64,000 nt of DNA from Caulobacter sp. BP25 (GCF_002737755.1 NZ_PEGH01000010.1:1-64000), one strand, 5' to 3'. Positions 28,023-38,051 are shown, numbered from the stretch's first letter. Translations and numbers: made by a program. The notes: a model not told the origin generated them from the sequence alone.

Positions 28023-28952
28023 ATGTCAGAGAGCCCAACCCAAATACCTGTCGGCCTGCTCAGCCAGGTCACCAAGCGGCGGGGCGCGACACAAGCCCTG
28101 GACGGTCTGGACCTGATCATCCGTCCGGGCCAGTGCGTAGCCCTGCTGGGCCCCAATGGCGCGGGCAAGAGCACCAGCGTCGCCTTGCTCACCGGCCGTC
28201 TGCATCCGGACGCCGGCCAGGTCCGCCTGTTTGGTGGCGATCCGCGTGACATCGACACCCGTGGCCGCATGGGCGTGATGCTGCAAGAGGCCGGCCTTCC
28301 GCACACTCTGACCGTAAGCGAGCAGGTGGACCTATTCCGCGCCTACTACCGCCGGCCGCGGCCTTTGGAAGAAGCTCTCCGATTGGCGGGGCTTGATGGT
28401 CTGGAGAACCGTCGATGTGGCGCGCTTTCGGGCGGCCAGCAGCGACGGGTCCAGTTCGCTATCGCGATCGCCGGTCGTCCAGACTTTCTCGTTCTGGACG
28501 AGCCGACGACGGGCATGGATATCGACGCCCGCCGGGGGCTTTGGACCGCGGTCCGCGCCGAGATCGCTCGCGGGGCGGCGGTCCTGCTGACGACCCACCA
28601 CCTTGACGAGGCAGAGGCCCTGGCCGACCGCATTGTCGTGATCGACCACGGTCGCGTCATCGCCGACGGCACGCCCGAGGCGATCAAGAGCCAAGTGTCG
28701 GCTGTCGCGATCCGCTGCCGCACGCGCTTGGCCGACGCCGACCTAGCCAGCCTTGCGCGGGTGACCAGCCTTAGCCGCGACGGCGGCCGCGTCACCCTGC
28801 TGACCACCTCCGCCACCGCCACCCTGCGCGAGCTGCTGGCGCGTGATGAAACCATAGATGACCTAACCGTCACGGGCGCTTCGCTGGAAGACGCCGTCAC
28901 AGGTCTTGTCCAGGCCGGTTCCCCGGCGCAACGCCAAACCGAGGTCGCCTGA
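28023..28952 (+). CDS. ABC-2 type exporter, ATP-binding protein
   Basis: 309-residue ATPase of the DrrA/NatA type. Walker [10 protein letters not shown] (43-51), Q-loop MLQEAGLP, signature LSGGQQRRV, Walker [13 protein letters not shown] and switch TTHHLDEA are all intact. The C-terminal 90 residues resemble the DrrA-type regulatory tail. The ATG at 28023 is preceded by GAGGGGAG. The frame is open from 27954 but that part is not conserved. First gene of a four-gene operon with a permease, sensor kinase and response regulator. Confidence 0.93.
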   Translation: MSESPTQIPVGLLSQVTKRRGATQALDGLDLIIRPGQCVALLGPNGAGKSTSVALLTGRLHPDAGQVRLFGGDPRDIDTRGRMGVMLQEAGLPHTLTVSEQVDLFRAYYRRPRPLEEALRLAGLDGLENRRCGALSGGQQRRVQFAIAIAGRPDFLVLDEPTTGMDIDARRGLWTAVRAEIARGAAVLLTTHHLDEAEALADRIVVIDHGRVIADGTPEAIKSQVSAVAIRCRTRLADADLASLARVTSLSRDGGRVTLLTTSATATLRELLARDETIDDLTVTGASLEDAVTGLVQAGSPAQRQTEVA

Positions 28953-28953
28953 G

Positions 28954-29700
28954 ATGTCCACTCTACACACCTTGGCTATCTACGGCCGTGAATCCCGCGC
29001 TCAGATCGTGTCGACGGTGCGCACCCCCCAGTTCGTCATTCCCAGCGTCGCCCTGCCGCTGCTTTTCTACGGCGTCATGGGGCTGGGACTCAGCAAGGGA
29101 CGCGAGGAGGTCGCGCATTTCATGCTGGCCAACTACGTGATCTTCGCCGCGATCGCGCCGGCCATGTTCGGCTTCGGCGCGGGGGTCGCCGCCGAGCGCG
29201 AGGCAAAGCTCATCCAGCTGAAACAGATCGCGCCCCTGCCTGCCGGCGGTTATCTGGTTGGACGGCTGGCTGCGGCCTTGGCGCTGATCGCCGCTTCGGT
29301 CGTGCTTCTGGGCGGCCTGGCCTGGTTCGGTGGGGTGCGCATGGACGCCTGGCGCTGGGCGGCGACCCTGGGTCTTGGCCTGGTCTCGACCATCCCCTTC
29401 GCCATGATCGGCTTGAACATCGGGCTGCGCATGGGCTCACAGGGCGCGACGGCCTTGGCCAATCTCGTGTTCCTCGCCTTCTCGCTGTTTGGAGGCCTGT
29501 GGATCCCGCTGAGCGCGATGCCTGGATGGTTCGGTGATATCGCCAGGCTGACGCCGTCCTACTACCTTGGGCAACTGTCCCAGATGCTGTCGGGAATGCA
29601 GCCGATGGCGAATGTGGAGCACCATGTTTCGATCCTCGTCGCCATGACCCTAGCCGCTGTGTTCGGGGCTTGGGCGGCCTGGCGCCGCCAGACGGCTTGA
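28954..29700 (+). CDS. ABC-2 type exporter, permease
   Basis: 248-residue protein with six hydrophobic segments; starts 1 bp after the ATPase stop codon. The pattern VRTPQFVIPSVALPLLFYGVMG, a central cytoplasmic loop EREAKLIQLKQIAPLPAGGY and LVFLAFSLFGGLWIPLSAMP match ABC-2 permeases of the NatB/YhaP-DesK-associated group. Probably exports a lipid, peptide or drug; the substrate is unknown. Confidence 0.9.
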   Translation: MSTLHTLAIYGRESRAQIVSTVRTPQFVIPSVALPLLFYGVMGLGLSKGREEVAHFMLANYVIFAAIAPAMFGFGAGVAAEREAKLIQLKQIAPLPAGGYLVGRLAAALALIAASVVLLGGLAWFGGVRMDAWRWAATLGLGLVSTIPFAMIGLNIGLRMGSQGATALANLVFLAFSLFGGLWIPLSAMPGWFGDIARLTPSYYLGQLSQMLSGMQPMANVEHHVSILVAMTLAAVFGAWAAWRRQTA

Positions 29701-29732
29701 CCGTGGGCTCCTGGGCGCGCGACACCGATGGG

Positions 29733-30758
29733 ATGAACAAGGATCAGGCGACTTCGCTTGAGGGCGCGAGCGAGCACTCCCCCAAGAGGCCGGCCTTCTC
29801 TGGCCGCACCCTCCAGGCCCGCTGGCATTTTATCTGGCTGATCTACGTTCCGTTCTACTTCATCAGCTGGCTCTACAGGAAACCAGGGCCGGTCGAGGTC
29901 GCGGCCTCTCTCGCGGGAGCGGCCGCCTTCCTGGCGCTCTTCGTGATGATCTGGCGGCAGCGGGGGCGGCCGACGCTGTGGCAGGTGATCGCTATCTTCT
30001 GCCTGGGCCTGGGGCTCTCGCGGTTCAACGTCGGCTGGAGCGTCTACACGATCTACGCCATGTCCTTCGCCGCGCGCATGACGTCCCGTGGCGTGGCGGT
30101 CCGGACGATGATCGCTCTGGAGCTTATCCTGCTCGCGCTGGGCCCCTTGTTGCAGGCCCATGGCTTGTCGGCCTGGGTTTCGGGTCTGATCTTCGGCGCG
30201 GTCGTTGGCTTCGCCGGGCTGATGCAGAGCGACATGGAGCGAAAGAACCAGGAGCTCGCCGTCGCTCACGAAGAGGTCCGCGCCCTGGCGACGACCGCCG
30301 AGCGCGAGCGGATATCGCGCGACCTGCATGACCTGCTCGGCCACACCCTGACCCTGGTCGCGATCAAGGCCGAGTTGGCCGCGCGTCTGGTCAGCCGAGA
30401 CGCCGAGGCGGCCGAGCGTGAGATGCAGGAGGTCGCCGCCGCCGCCCGCGAGGCCTTGAGCGAGGTGCGGACAGCGGTCGTCGGCATGCGAGGCGCGTCG
30501 CTTGCGCTCGAGCTGGACAAGGCCCGCCAGGCCCTGGCCGCCGCCAATGTCCAGGCCGACATAACCGCCCTGGCCACCGACGGTCATCCGGGCCAGGAGG
30601 CGGTGCTGGCCATGGCTTTGCGCGAGGCGGTCACCAATGTGATCCGCCACGCCGGCGCCCGTCGATGCGAGATCCGACTGGAGCCCACCGCGTCCTCGCT
30701 CGTGCTCACCGTCGCTGACGATGGGGGGGCGGCAAGATCGCGGAGGGGTCGGGCCTGA
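29733..30758 (+). CDS. DesK-like sensor histidine kinase, frameshifted in the ATPase domain
   Basis: Four to five membrane helices (about 31-160), a coiled coil, then the HisKA_3 phosphoacceptor box RERISRDLHDLLGH (H199), and an HATPase domain with N-box REAVTNVIRHA. At the G1 box (VADDGG, residue 327 onward) the frame breaks in a run of seven G (30723-30729) and ends at 30758 with a nonsense tail. Reading on in the third frame gives KIAEGSGLKGMRARLAAIGG and ends at a TGA (30863-30865) that overlaps the regulator's ATG as ATGA, so the ancestral gene was 29733-30865. One missing G, by mutation, phase variation or sequencing error, explains it. As written the kinase lacks its ATP lid. Confidence 0.85.
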   Translation: MNKDQATSLEGASEHSPKRPAFSGRTLQARWHFIWLIYVPFYFISWLYRKPGPVEVAASLAGAAAFLALFVMIWRQRGRPTLWQVIAIFCLGLGLSRFNVGWSVYTIYAMSFAARMTSRGVAVRTMIALELILLALGPLLQAHGLSAWVSGLIFGAVVGFAGLMQSDMERKNQELAVAHEEVRALATTAERERISRDLHDLLGHTLTLVAIKAELAARLVSRDAEAAEREMQEVAAAAREALSEVRTAVVGMRGASLALELDKARQALAAANVQADITALATDGHPGQEAVLAMALREAVTNVIRHAGARRCEIRLEPTASSLVLTVADDGGAARSRRGRA

Positions 30759-30861
30759 AGGGTATGCGCGCGCGGCTGGCGGCTATCGGAGGCGGCCTCG
30801 AGATTCAATCCGACAAGCGCGGCTCGCGTCTTGTCGCCACCGCTCCCTTGCAGGCTGCTCT

Positions 30862-31467
30862 ATGATCCGTGTCGTGATCGCCGAGGACCAGAAAATGGTG
30901 CTCGGCGCCCTAAGCGCCCTGCTGGAGCTTGAGGGCGATATCCAGGTCGTCGGGCGTGCGGCGGACGGAAACGAGGCCTTGGCGTTGGTTCGCGCCCAAA
31001 GGCCCGACGTGCTCATCTCCGACATCGAGATGCCCTACCTGACGGGCATTGACGTGGCCACCCGGCTGAAGAGCGAAGGGGTGGCGACGCGGGTGCTGAT
31101 CGTCACCACGTTTGGCAGACCTGGCTACCTTCGTCGCGCCCTGGACGCCGGTGTGAAAGGCTATCTCCTGAAGGACGGACCCAGCAGCGTTCTGGCGGCC
31201 GCGGTCCGCACCGTCGCCTCGGGAGGGCGCGCCATCGCGCCTGAACTGTCCGAGGCGATCTGGGACGCTGAACCAGACCCGCTCACCGACCGCGAGCGAG
31301 AGATCTTGCGCCTCGCGGAGGAGGGGCGTTCGAACAAGGATATCGCCGACGTACTGGAGCTCTCCCCCGGCACGGTCCGCAACTATCTCTCTGAGGCGGC
31401 TCAGAAGCTGGGCGCGGCCAACCGCGTGGAGGCGGGCCGGATCGCCCGCTCCAACGGTTGGCTTTAG
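30862..31467 (+). CDS. DesR/NarL-family response regulator
   Basis: 201 residues. Receiver domain: acidic pair ED at 8-9, phosphoacceptor D54 in LISDIEMPYLTG, T/K switch residues in VTTFG and YLLKD. C-terminal LuxR-type HTH: LTDREREILRLAEEGRSNKD and LELSPGTVRNYLSEAAQKLG. Translationally coupled to the ancestral kinase frame. Likely operators are the two identical sites at 21794-21812 and 27929-27947, by position and symmetry. Confidence 0.93.
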   Translation: MIRVVIAEDQKMVLGALSALLELEGDIQVVGRAADGNEALALVRAQRPDVLISDIEMPYLTGIDVATRLKSEGVATRVLIVTTFGRPGYLRRALDAGVKGYLLKDGPSSVLAAAVRTVASGGRAIAPELSEAIWDAEPDPLTDREREILRLAEEGRSNKDIADVLELSPGTVRNYLSEAAQKLGAANRVEAGRIARSNGWL

Positions 31468-31471
31468 AGCC

Positions 31472-33043
31472 CTAGCCTCGACCCCAGAGCCGTTCCCACT
31501 TCCAGCCGGTCAGATCTTCGACGATCTGCTTGGACTCGGGCGTCTCCGCTTCGGTCGCGCCGGCGCGCAGGCGCTCGACTTCGTGCACCAGCACCTCGTG
31601 GGTGCGCGCGTTGAGGCGGAAGCGCCAGGAGATCACCATGCCGGCGATCATCACCAGCAGCGGCCCGCCGACCATGACCAGCACCAGGGCCTGGATGGCT
31701 TCCGGCGTCTGCTGGGCGAGCGGCTGGCCCTTGGGCGCGGAGACGAAACCGCCCATGCCGATCAGGCTGGTAGTCAGCAGGATCGCGCCGGACTGGGCGA
31801 CCTTGCGGGTCAGTGTCATGACGCCGGCGAAGATGCCTTCGCGACGCTGGCCCGTGACCGCCTCGTCGACGTCAGGCAGGTAGTTGTAGACGCCCCACGG
31901 CACGAAGTTCAGCGTGCCACGACCCAGGCCCGCCAGGATGATCGGGACGAACAGCCAGAACAGAACCGTCGGGCTGGCGGCGAGGTTGTAGATGTTGCCG
32001 TTCAGGTTCGCGACGCTTTCGGTGAAGCCCGCCGGCGGGATCAGGTAGAAGGCCATGAACAGCAGCAGGGCCAAGCCGACGCTGGTGATGGCCATGCGGT
32101 AGGCGACCACCGGGCCTGTCCGGATGATCACGCGGATAGCGATCATCACCGAGATTAGCTGAGCCACGTACATGGTCGTCATCAGCTGCGAGATGATCAG
32201 GGTCGAGCCGACCATCACCGTCGCCACGAACAACGGGAAGGCGGTGTTGAAGATGTCCTGGCTGATGTAGCCGCCCAGATACAGCGACAGGTGTTGGCGG
32301 AAGGCCTTGATCTTCAGGGTCGAGAACAGGTCGCGGAACATATTGACCGGGATCATCGCCGCCTTGCCCCAGTCCATGGGTTCGGGCTGGATTAGCTTCT
32401 CGTCCTCGGTGTAGGGGCGTTCCCATGACAGCAGGATCACCAGGATCACGACCAGGCTGAAAAGCACGCCGAAGATTGTCGCCATGATCAGGAAGGTGTT
32501 TGGCGAGTCCTTACCGCCGAAATTGTTGATGATCAGCGTCGGCAGGTACGAGGCCAGGATCGCCGAGCTCTGGGCGACCAGCATCCGCGCGCCGGCGAAC
32601 TTCGCTTTCTCCTTGTAATCCTTCGTCATTTCGGCCGCGAGAGTTTCCCACGGGATCAGGAACATCGTGTAGACGAGTTCGAAGAAGATGAAGGTCACCA
32701 GATAGTAGGTGAAGGTCTGGCCCGTGACGAAGATCAGGGCGAAGGCCGGCAGGAGCGGGATGGTGATGAGCAGGAAGATCTTCCTGCGGCCGATCTTTCG
32801 CCCGACCCAGGTGTGTCGCAGGTTGTCGGAGATGTAGCCGATCAGCGGGCAGGTGATCGCCTCCAGAAGGCGCGGCAGGCCCAGGATCAGGCCTGTCTCC
32901 ACCGGAGACAGCCCGCAGAAGGTGATGAAGAAGTAGGCCAGCCAGCCGGTGATCACCGCCTGGGCGCCGGCCCCGAGCATGTCGCCCGATCCCCAGCCCC
33001 AATAGTTGACCCAAGTGGGCTTGCGCGCGTCCGAGGCAGCCAT
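31472..33043 (-). CDS. GPH/MFS-type sugar symporter
   Basis: 523 residues with about twelve membrane segments. Family features include the N-terminal WVNYWGWGSGDMLG, the loop GYISDNLRHTWVGRKIGRRK (the GxxSDR..GRR-type MFS/GPH motif) and PWETLAAEMTKDYKEKAKFAGAR. It is the last gene of the pectin operon read from 42167, so it probably brings unsaturated rhamnogalacturonan disaccharides or uronic-acid oligomers into the cytoplasm for the GH105 enzyme. The 3' end is only 4 bp from the convergent response-regulator gene. Confidence 0.85.
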   Translation of the reverse strand: MAASDARKPTWVNYWGWGSGDMLGAGAQAVITGWLAYFFITFCGLSPVETGLILGLPRLLEAITCPLIGYISDNLRHTWVGRKIGRRKIFLLITIPLLPAFALIFVTGQTFTYYLVTFIFFELVYTMFLIPWETLAAEMTKDYKEKAKFAGARMLVAQSSAILASYLPTLIINNFGGKDSPNTFLIMATIFGVLFSLVVILVILLSWERPYTEDEKLIQPEPMDWGKAAMIPVNMFRDLFSTLKIKAFRQHLSLYLGGYISQDIFNTAFPLFVATVMVGSTLIISQLMTTMYVAQLISVMIAIRVIIRTGPVVAYRMAITSVGLALLLFMAFYLIPPAGFTESVANLNGNIYNLAASPTVLFWLFVPIILAGLGRGTLNFVPWGVYNYLPDVDEAVTGQRREGIFAGVMTLTRKVAQSGAILLTTSLIGMGGFVSAPKGQPLAQQTPEAIQALVLVMVGGPLLVMIAGMVISWRFRLNARTHEVLVHEVERLRAGATEAETPESKQIVEDLTGWKWERLWGRG

Positions 33044-33133
33044 ATGCGTTTCGTTCCCAGTTCAGGGGGTCTTGCCGCCCCGTCCGGTCCGCCCCGAAGA
33101 GCGGACCGGTAATCAATACAAAGGCTTGTGGGC

Positions 33134-34243
33134 CTAGATGAAGGCGCGCTGGAACTCACCCAGCGCCAGCATGGCCAGCGATTGGCCATAGGGCATCGAG
33201 GTCAGGGGGATGTCCTTGTAGCCCTGGATGGTGTCGAACACCGGCGTGCCGAACGAGACCTGCTGCAGCTCGCCCTTATCGTCGATATTGGCCAGCACGC
33301 CCTTGATCGCGCGGATGGCGACAGCCTCGTATTCCTTGCTGATGTAGCGCTTCCGCACGGCCTTCAGGATGCCGTAGGCGAAGCCGGCGGTCGCCGAGGC
33401 TTCCAGGTAGGAGGTCTTGTCGTTGATGATCGTGTGCCACAGGCCCGTCTCCTGGTCCTGGAACTGCGTCAGCGCCTTGATCTGGGCCTCCAGCGCGTCG
33501 ATCAGGAAGGCGCGCAGGCCATCGCCGGGCTTCAGGTCCAAGAGCTCGATGAACTCAGGGATGGCGATCGTGACCCAGCAGTTCCCGCGCGCCCAAAGGG
33601 CGTCGGCGAAGTTGTGACGGCCCAGGAACGTCCAGCCGTGGAACCACAGACCGGTCTTGCGGTCGGCCAGGTACTTGATGTGGACCATGAACTGACGCTT
33701 GGCCTCCTCGACAAAGTCGGGGCGGTCGAGCAGGAGGCCGATCTTGGCCAGCGGCAGCACGCTCATCATCAGCGTGTCGTCCCACAGCTGCTGCGGGTTC
33801 TCGCTGTTGAAGACGATGTGCTGGAAGCCACCTTCCTCGGTGCGCGGACCCTCGTACATGACGTAGTCGGCCCAGGTCTCAAGATAGGGGATGTAGGTGT
33901 GGTCGCCGGTGGCCTCATAGAGGTAGGCCAGGGTCAGGAACGGCGAGACGGTGTTGATGTTCTTGGTCGGCGTGCCGGCCTCGAAGCGGTCGGCGAACCA
34001 CTGGGTCATGATGTCGAAGGCGCGCTCGTCGCCGTGCATCTCGTACTGCTTCCACAGGCCGTAGAGACCAACGCCGTGGGTCCATTCCCAGTCGTTCCAG
34101 CCCTTGGTGTCGATGACTCGGCCGTCATCGAGGCGCAGCAGGAATTCACCGGTCTCATCGGTGATGTCGACCAGATTGCTGATCAGAGCGGCGATCTTGG
34201 CCTTGATGTCCTTGGCCTCGAGGCCGTGGGCGAGATTGGGCAC
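33134..34243 (-). CDS. Unsaturated rhamnogalacturonyl hydrolase (GH105)
   Basis: (alpha/alpha)6-barrel hydrolase of 369 aa that removes the 4,5-unsaturated galacturonate left by PL11 lyase. GWNDWEWTHGVGLYGLWKQY, QLWDDTLMMSVLPLA (catalytic Asp region) and FLGRHNFADALWARGNCW are conserved family segments. No signal peptide, so cytoplasmic, consistent with the adjacent transporter. GTG start with GGAGA upstream. Confidence 0.9.
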   Translation of the reverse strand: MPNLAHGLEAKDIKAKIAALISNLVDITDETGEFLLRLDDGRVIDTKGWNDWEWTHGVGLYGLWKQYEMHGDERAFDIMTQWFADRFEAGTPTKNINTVSPFLTLAYLYEATGDHTYIPYLETWADYVMYEGPRTEEGGFQHIVFNSENPQQLWDDTLMMSVLPLAKIGLLLDRPDFVEEAKRQFMVHIKYLADRKTGLWFHGWTFLGRHNFADALWARGNCWVTIAIPEFIELLDLKPGDGLRAFLIDALEAQIKALTQFQDQETGLWHTIINDKTSYLEASATAGFAYGILKAVRKRYISKEYEAVAIRAIKGVLANIDDKGELQQVSFGTPVFDTIQGYKDIPLTSMPYGQSLAMLALGEFQRAFI

Positions 34244-34282
34244 GGGTAGTCTCCAGTAACAGTCGGCGGGGGAGCGCCGGTC

Positions 34283-37200
34283 TTAGGGTTTGAAGTCGGG
34301 CGCGGCGACGCGAGCGACGGGAAGGCCGCCGCGCACCGTGCGAAGGTTGACGAGTTTGACGGCTTCCAGCGCATCGCCGGCGTCGCCGTCGCTGGTCACC
34401 GCCAGGGCGATCGTGTTCTTGCCGTGCGGGTCGATTATCCCGTTCGGCAGAACAAAGGTTCGCTGGGGGCCGACATGGGCGATGAACTGGCCCATGTTCC
34501 AGCCGTTGACGAAGATCAGCACTCGGTAGTGCTTGTTAGGCGAACGGGGAACATTCGGGTCACCGATCGTCAGTCCCAGGGTCACGTCATGATCCTTGGG
34601 CAGGGACAGGTCGAAACGGGTTCGATACCAGGTCGTGCCGGCATAGGCCTTGGTGGCGGCCATATCGGCCTTCGCCCAGGCTGCGTCCGGGAAGCCGGGC
34701 AGGTGCCAGCCTTCGCGTTCGCCATACTGACCGCCATTGTTGAGCGAGCCACGAACGGGATCGGCGATGTCTTCGCCGCCCTTGTTGCCCTGGATTCTCC
34801 AGGCGATCGGCACGGCGAAGCTGTAGGTCCCCGGACCCGACAGCGAAGCCGAGACCAGACCGCGCGCCTCTTTGTGGAAGTCGTCGGCGTCGAGATCCCA
34901 GTTGTGACCGTTGTTGCGGACCATGACCGAGAGCAGGTGCTCGCCCGCTCCGCGCAGCTCGGCGGGGATCTTGAAGGTCGCGACGCCCGTGGTGATCGGG
35001 CGGGGCAGGCCGCCGTCCAGCTCGTGCTGGCCCAGGAACTTGCCATCCAGCCAGACCTGCAGCATGCCCGCGCCGCCGGCGCCGTAGTGCAGGGTCAAGG
35101 TGTCGATGTCCGCCCGACCCTGATAGCGGCCCCGGTACCAGACGTCGCCGTTGTGGAAGCCATAGGTGCTCATGTCGAGCGCCGGCTGGCCCGTAGGGCC
35201 GCGCACGGTCGAGGCGCTGCGGCGGCCCTCTGTTTTCATCCAGGCGCTGTCGTCGAACTTGGGGTCGGCCTCGGGCGAGCCGAGGGCGGCTTTCCAGTCG
35301 AGCTTGGTCAGATCTGGCAGGGTGATCGCCGCCGGTCCGGGGAGGGCCTTGTCGACGAGCAGGCTGCCGGAGGCGGTCGCCCTGGCCGCGACCTTGGCGT
35401 CGTTCCAGCGGAGCGAGGTCACCGGCTTGGGCGCGAAGATTTCCAGCGGACTGTCGGTCTCGGTGTCGCCGGTCAGCGAGAGCACGCCGCCCTTGATCTG
35501 GACGTTCCGCACCAGGCCGGGACCACGCACCAGCACCTCGTCGCGTCGCCAGAAGGTCTGGCCGGTCTCGGCGTCGGCCAGCAGCAGGGTCAGCGGCGGG
35601 CGACCGCCGCCGGTGATCCGCACGCGGGCCAGGCCCTTGTGAGCGTAGGTGAGCTTCAGGTCGCCCTTGGCGGCGTCGAAGGCGGACTTAGCATCGCCCT
35701 CCAGCACCTCGACCTTTGGCGCGCTGGCATAGCGCAGCACGGTCTCGCCCGCCTCGCCGGCGCGGCCATAGAGCAGGGCCAGATCGCCGTCGTTCCACTT
35801 CAGGTGCGTCTGGATTTCCGACGTCGAATAGACCAGCCGCTGGCCGCCCAGATCGTAGCTGGCCATCAGCATCTTGCTGTCCTGGCCCTTGATCCGGCTG
35901 GGGACCAGGTATTCGCCATCGCGCGTCTTCACCTTGAAGGTAAAGGCCTCGTCGCCCGTGGCGCTGCTGGGATTGTGGACCACCACATAGAGGTGGCTGC
36001 CCGTCTCGGCGTTGACGTTATGATAGACGCGGACCTTGTCGTTCGAGGCAGCGACCGCCTCGCCCTTGTCCATGCGGGTGAGGTCAGGGACGGCGTTGAT
36101 GAAGTCGCCCATCTGCTTCATCACCCGCGCCTTGTCGCGCAGGCCGCGGGCCTCGTCGATCGCCGAGCCGTAGTCGTAGGACGTGAACACGACCGGGGCC
36201 GGCAGCCAGCCCCAGCTGGTCCCGCCATAGGTCATGTAGAAGCTCTGCAGCGTCAGGCCGTTGGCGATGTTGGTTCCGTAGAACACCCGCTGATAGCCTA
36301 CGCCGCGATGGATCGCGGTGCAGTCGTAGTCGCCGTTGCTGCCCCAGTAGTCGAACCAACCGCCGCCAAACTCCGCGAGGAAGCCTGGCGTATTGGGGCT
36401 GGCCGAGGCGCCGCCCTTGGCGCCGCCTGCCCCGTAGAGACCCCAATCGGGCGCGACGCCCGGACTGGAGGGCGTGGAGTCAACCTTGCAGTTGCCGCCC
36501 GGATAGCCGTCGAAGGCGTAGAGGTCGTTCGGACCCTCGACCGTTCCGGGCACGTTCGAGCCCTTCGGCACCCAATAGCCGTTGCGGCCCTTGTCGTTGT
36601 GGAAGATCGGGACCGTGATCCCATCCGCCCTGGCCTTGTCGGCCAGCCACGTCATGTAGCGCTGTTGCGGCGCGCCGACGACGTCGAGCTCGTTCTCGAT
36701 CTGGTGGGCGATGACCGTGCCCTGGCCGGTGGTTAGCTGATGGCGGGCCACGACCGCGTTGATCTGCGTGAGCCACTCGTCGGAGGCTGTGACGTATTCG
36801 GGCGCGTCGGTGCGGGCCCGGGCCTGCTGGTTGACGAGCCAGCCAGGGAAGCCGCCCCGGGTCAGCTCAGCGTTCACATAGGGGCCGGCCCGCGTGATGA
36901 CGTAGAGCCCTTCTTCCTTGGCCATGGTCAGCACGCGATCCATGTCCCGGATGCCGGAGAAGTCGTAGACCCCCTGCTTGGGCGAGTGGTAGCCCCAGTC
37001 GAAATAGATCGCGACCGTGTTGTAGCCGCTGGCCTTCATCTTCTGGAGGATGTCGCGCCACAGGTCGGGGCTGGGCACGCGGAAGGGGTGGAACTCGCCG
37101 CCCCATGAGAAGACCCGCTGGCCGTCGACCATCAGCGAGTACTTGTCCCACGTGATCTTGTGGACTTGCGCCGGCTTGGCCGCGACGGTCTGATCGCCGC

Positions 37201-38047
37201 CTTCCTTCAGCACGGTGAAGTGACGAACCGTGCCCGACAGCTCGGGCAGCTCGGCCTTCGGCGTCCAGGTCCGGAAGCCGTTCTTGCTATCGGAGTACCA
37301 ATAGCGCTTGGCCATGTACTCGTCGAAATAGATCCGCCAGCCGCCGTCAGGCGTGCGGACCATGGCGGGACCTTCCAGGAAGCGGCCCCAGCCGGCCCAG
37401 TCGCCGGTCCCCTTGGGCTGCCACGGGCCGTCCAGCGACGGTGCGGTCCAAAGCTCGATGAACTTGCTGGTCTCGTTCTTGGCGAAGGCCTGATAGAGGC
37501 TTCCCTCACGCACCACGAAGGTGTCGATGAAGTTCGGGCCCAGACCCGAAAGCGGCTTCGGCGCGCTCCAGTTCGCCAGCGAAGCGTCGCTCGCGGCAAG
37601 GCGGTAGGCCTGGAACTGGCCTGCGATGCCGGTGGTTGAGACCGACAGGATCAGGTTTACCGAGCCATCCTCGTCGACGAACCACTCCGGCGCCCAGCTG
37701 TTGGTGGCGCCAGGAACCTCGACCTTCAAGTCGCGCAGGAAGGTCCAGTCCGTCAGGTCCTTGCTACGCGCCAGGCCGATCGTGTCGCCCGACCAGCCGG
37801 TGGTGTAGGCGACATAGTACCAGCCGTCGGTATGCTTCATCACGCTGGGGTCGCGGATCAGCCCCTTGGGCGGCGTGTAGGCCAGCGGCTTTTTCAGTGA
37901 AAAACGCGTCCCGTCCGCCGAGTCGTAGACGCTCATGTTCGACTGGCTAGCGTTGGTGAACGCCGTCATCATGTAGCGCGTGGGCTCAGCCAGCGCCGTG
38001 GTCGCCAGAAGAGCAGCCGCCAGGCCTAGAACGGGGAGGGCGCGCAT
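34283..38047 (-). CDS. Two-domain glycosidase: GH43-like propeller fused to GH35 beta-galactosidase
   Basis: 1254 residues with a signal peptide (VLGLAAALLATTALA). Residues 22-285 form a five-bladed propeller of the GH43 type: catalytic base D65 in LIRDPSV, D174 in FIDTF and acid E224 in FLEGPAM. From about 297 a GH35 domain begins: SWGGEFHPFR (313-322), acid/base in HQIENEL (E450/E452) and nucleophile E559 in FLAEFGGGWFDYWG. The C-terminal 500 residues are beta-sandwich domains, one with a jelly-roll typical of GH35. Likely removes arabinan and galactan side chains of rhamnogalacturonan I in the periplasm. Overlaps no gene; 4 bp from rhaM. Confidence 0.88.
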   Translation of the reverse strand: MRALPVLGLAAALLATTALAEPTRYMMTAFTNASQSNMSVYDSADGTRFSLKKPLAYTPPKGLIRDPSVMKHTDGWYYVAYTTGWSGDTIGLARSKDLTDWTFLRDLKVEVPGATNSWAPEWFVDEDGSVNLILSVSTTGIAGQFQAYRLAASDASLANWSAPKPLSGLGPNFIDTFVVREGSLYQAFAKNETSKFIELWTAPSLDGPWQPKGTGDWAGWGRFLEGPAMVRTPDGGWRIYFDEYMAKRYWYSDSKNGFRTWTPKAELPELSGTVRHFTVLKEGGDQTVAAKPAQVHKITWDKYSLMVDGQRVFSWGGEFHPFRVPSPDLWRDILQKMKASGYNTVAIYFDWGYHSPKQGVYDFSGIRDMDRVLTMAKEEGLYVITRAGPYVNAELTRGGFPGWLVNQQARARTDAPEYVTASDEWLTQINAVVARHQLTTGQGTVIAHQIENELDVVGAPQQRYMTWLADKARADGITVPIFHNDKGRNGYWVPKGSNVPGTVEGPNDLYAFDGYPGGNCKVDSTPSSPGVAPDWGLYGAGGAKGGASASPNTPGFLAEFGGGWFDYWGSNGDYDCTAIHRGVGYQRVFYGTNIANGLTLQSFYMTYGGTSWGWLPAPVVFTSYDYGSAIDEARGLRDKARVMKQMGDFINAVPDLTRMDKGEAVAASNDKVRVYHNVNAETGSHLYVVVHNPSSATGDEAFTFKVKTRDGEYLVPSRIKGQDSKMLMASYDLGGQRLVYSTSEIQTHLKWNDGDLALLYGRAGEAGETVLRYASAPKVEVLEGDAKSAFDAAKGDLKLTYAHKGLARVRITGGGRPPLTLLLADAETGQTFWRRDEVLVRGPGLVRNVQIKGGVLSLTGDTETDSPLEIFAPKPVTSLRWNDAKVAARATASGSLLVDKALPGPAAITLPDLTKLDWKAALGSPEADPKFDDSAWMKTEGRRSASTVRGPTGQPALDMSTYGFHNGDVWYRGRYQGRADIDTLTLHYGAGGAGMLQVWLDGKFLGQHELDGGLPRPITTGVATFKIPAELRGAGEHLLSVMVRNNGHNWDLDADDFHKEARGLVSASLSGPGTYSFAVPIAWRIQGNKGGEDIADPVRGSLNNGGQYGEREGWHLPGFPDAAWAKADMAATKAYAGTTWYRTRFDLSLPKDHDVTLGLTIGDPNVPRSPNKHYRVLIFVNGWNMGQFIAHVGPQRTFVLPNGIIDPHGKNTIALAVTSDGDAGDALEAVKLVNLRTVRGGLPVARVAAPDFKP

Positions 38048-38051
38048 GTGC

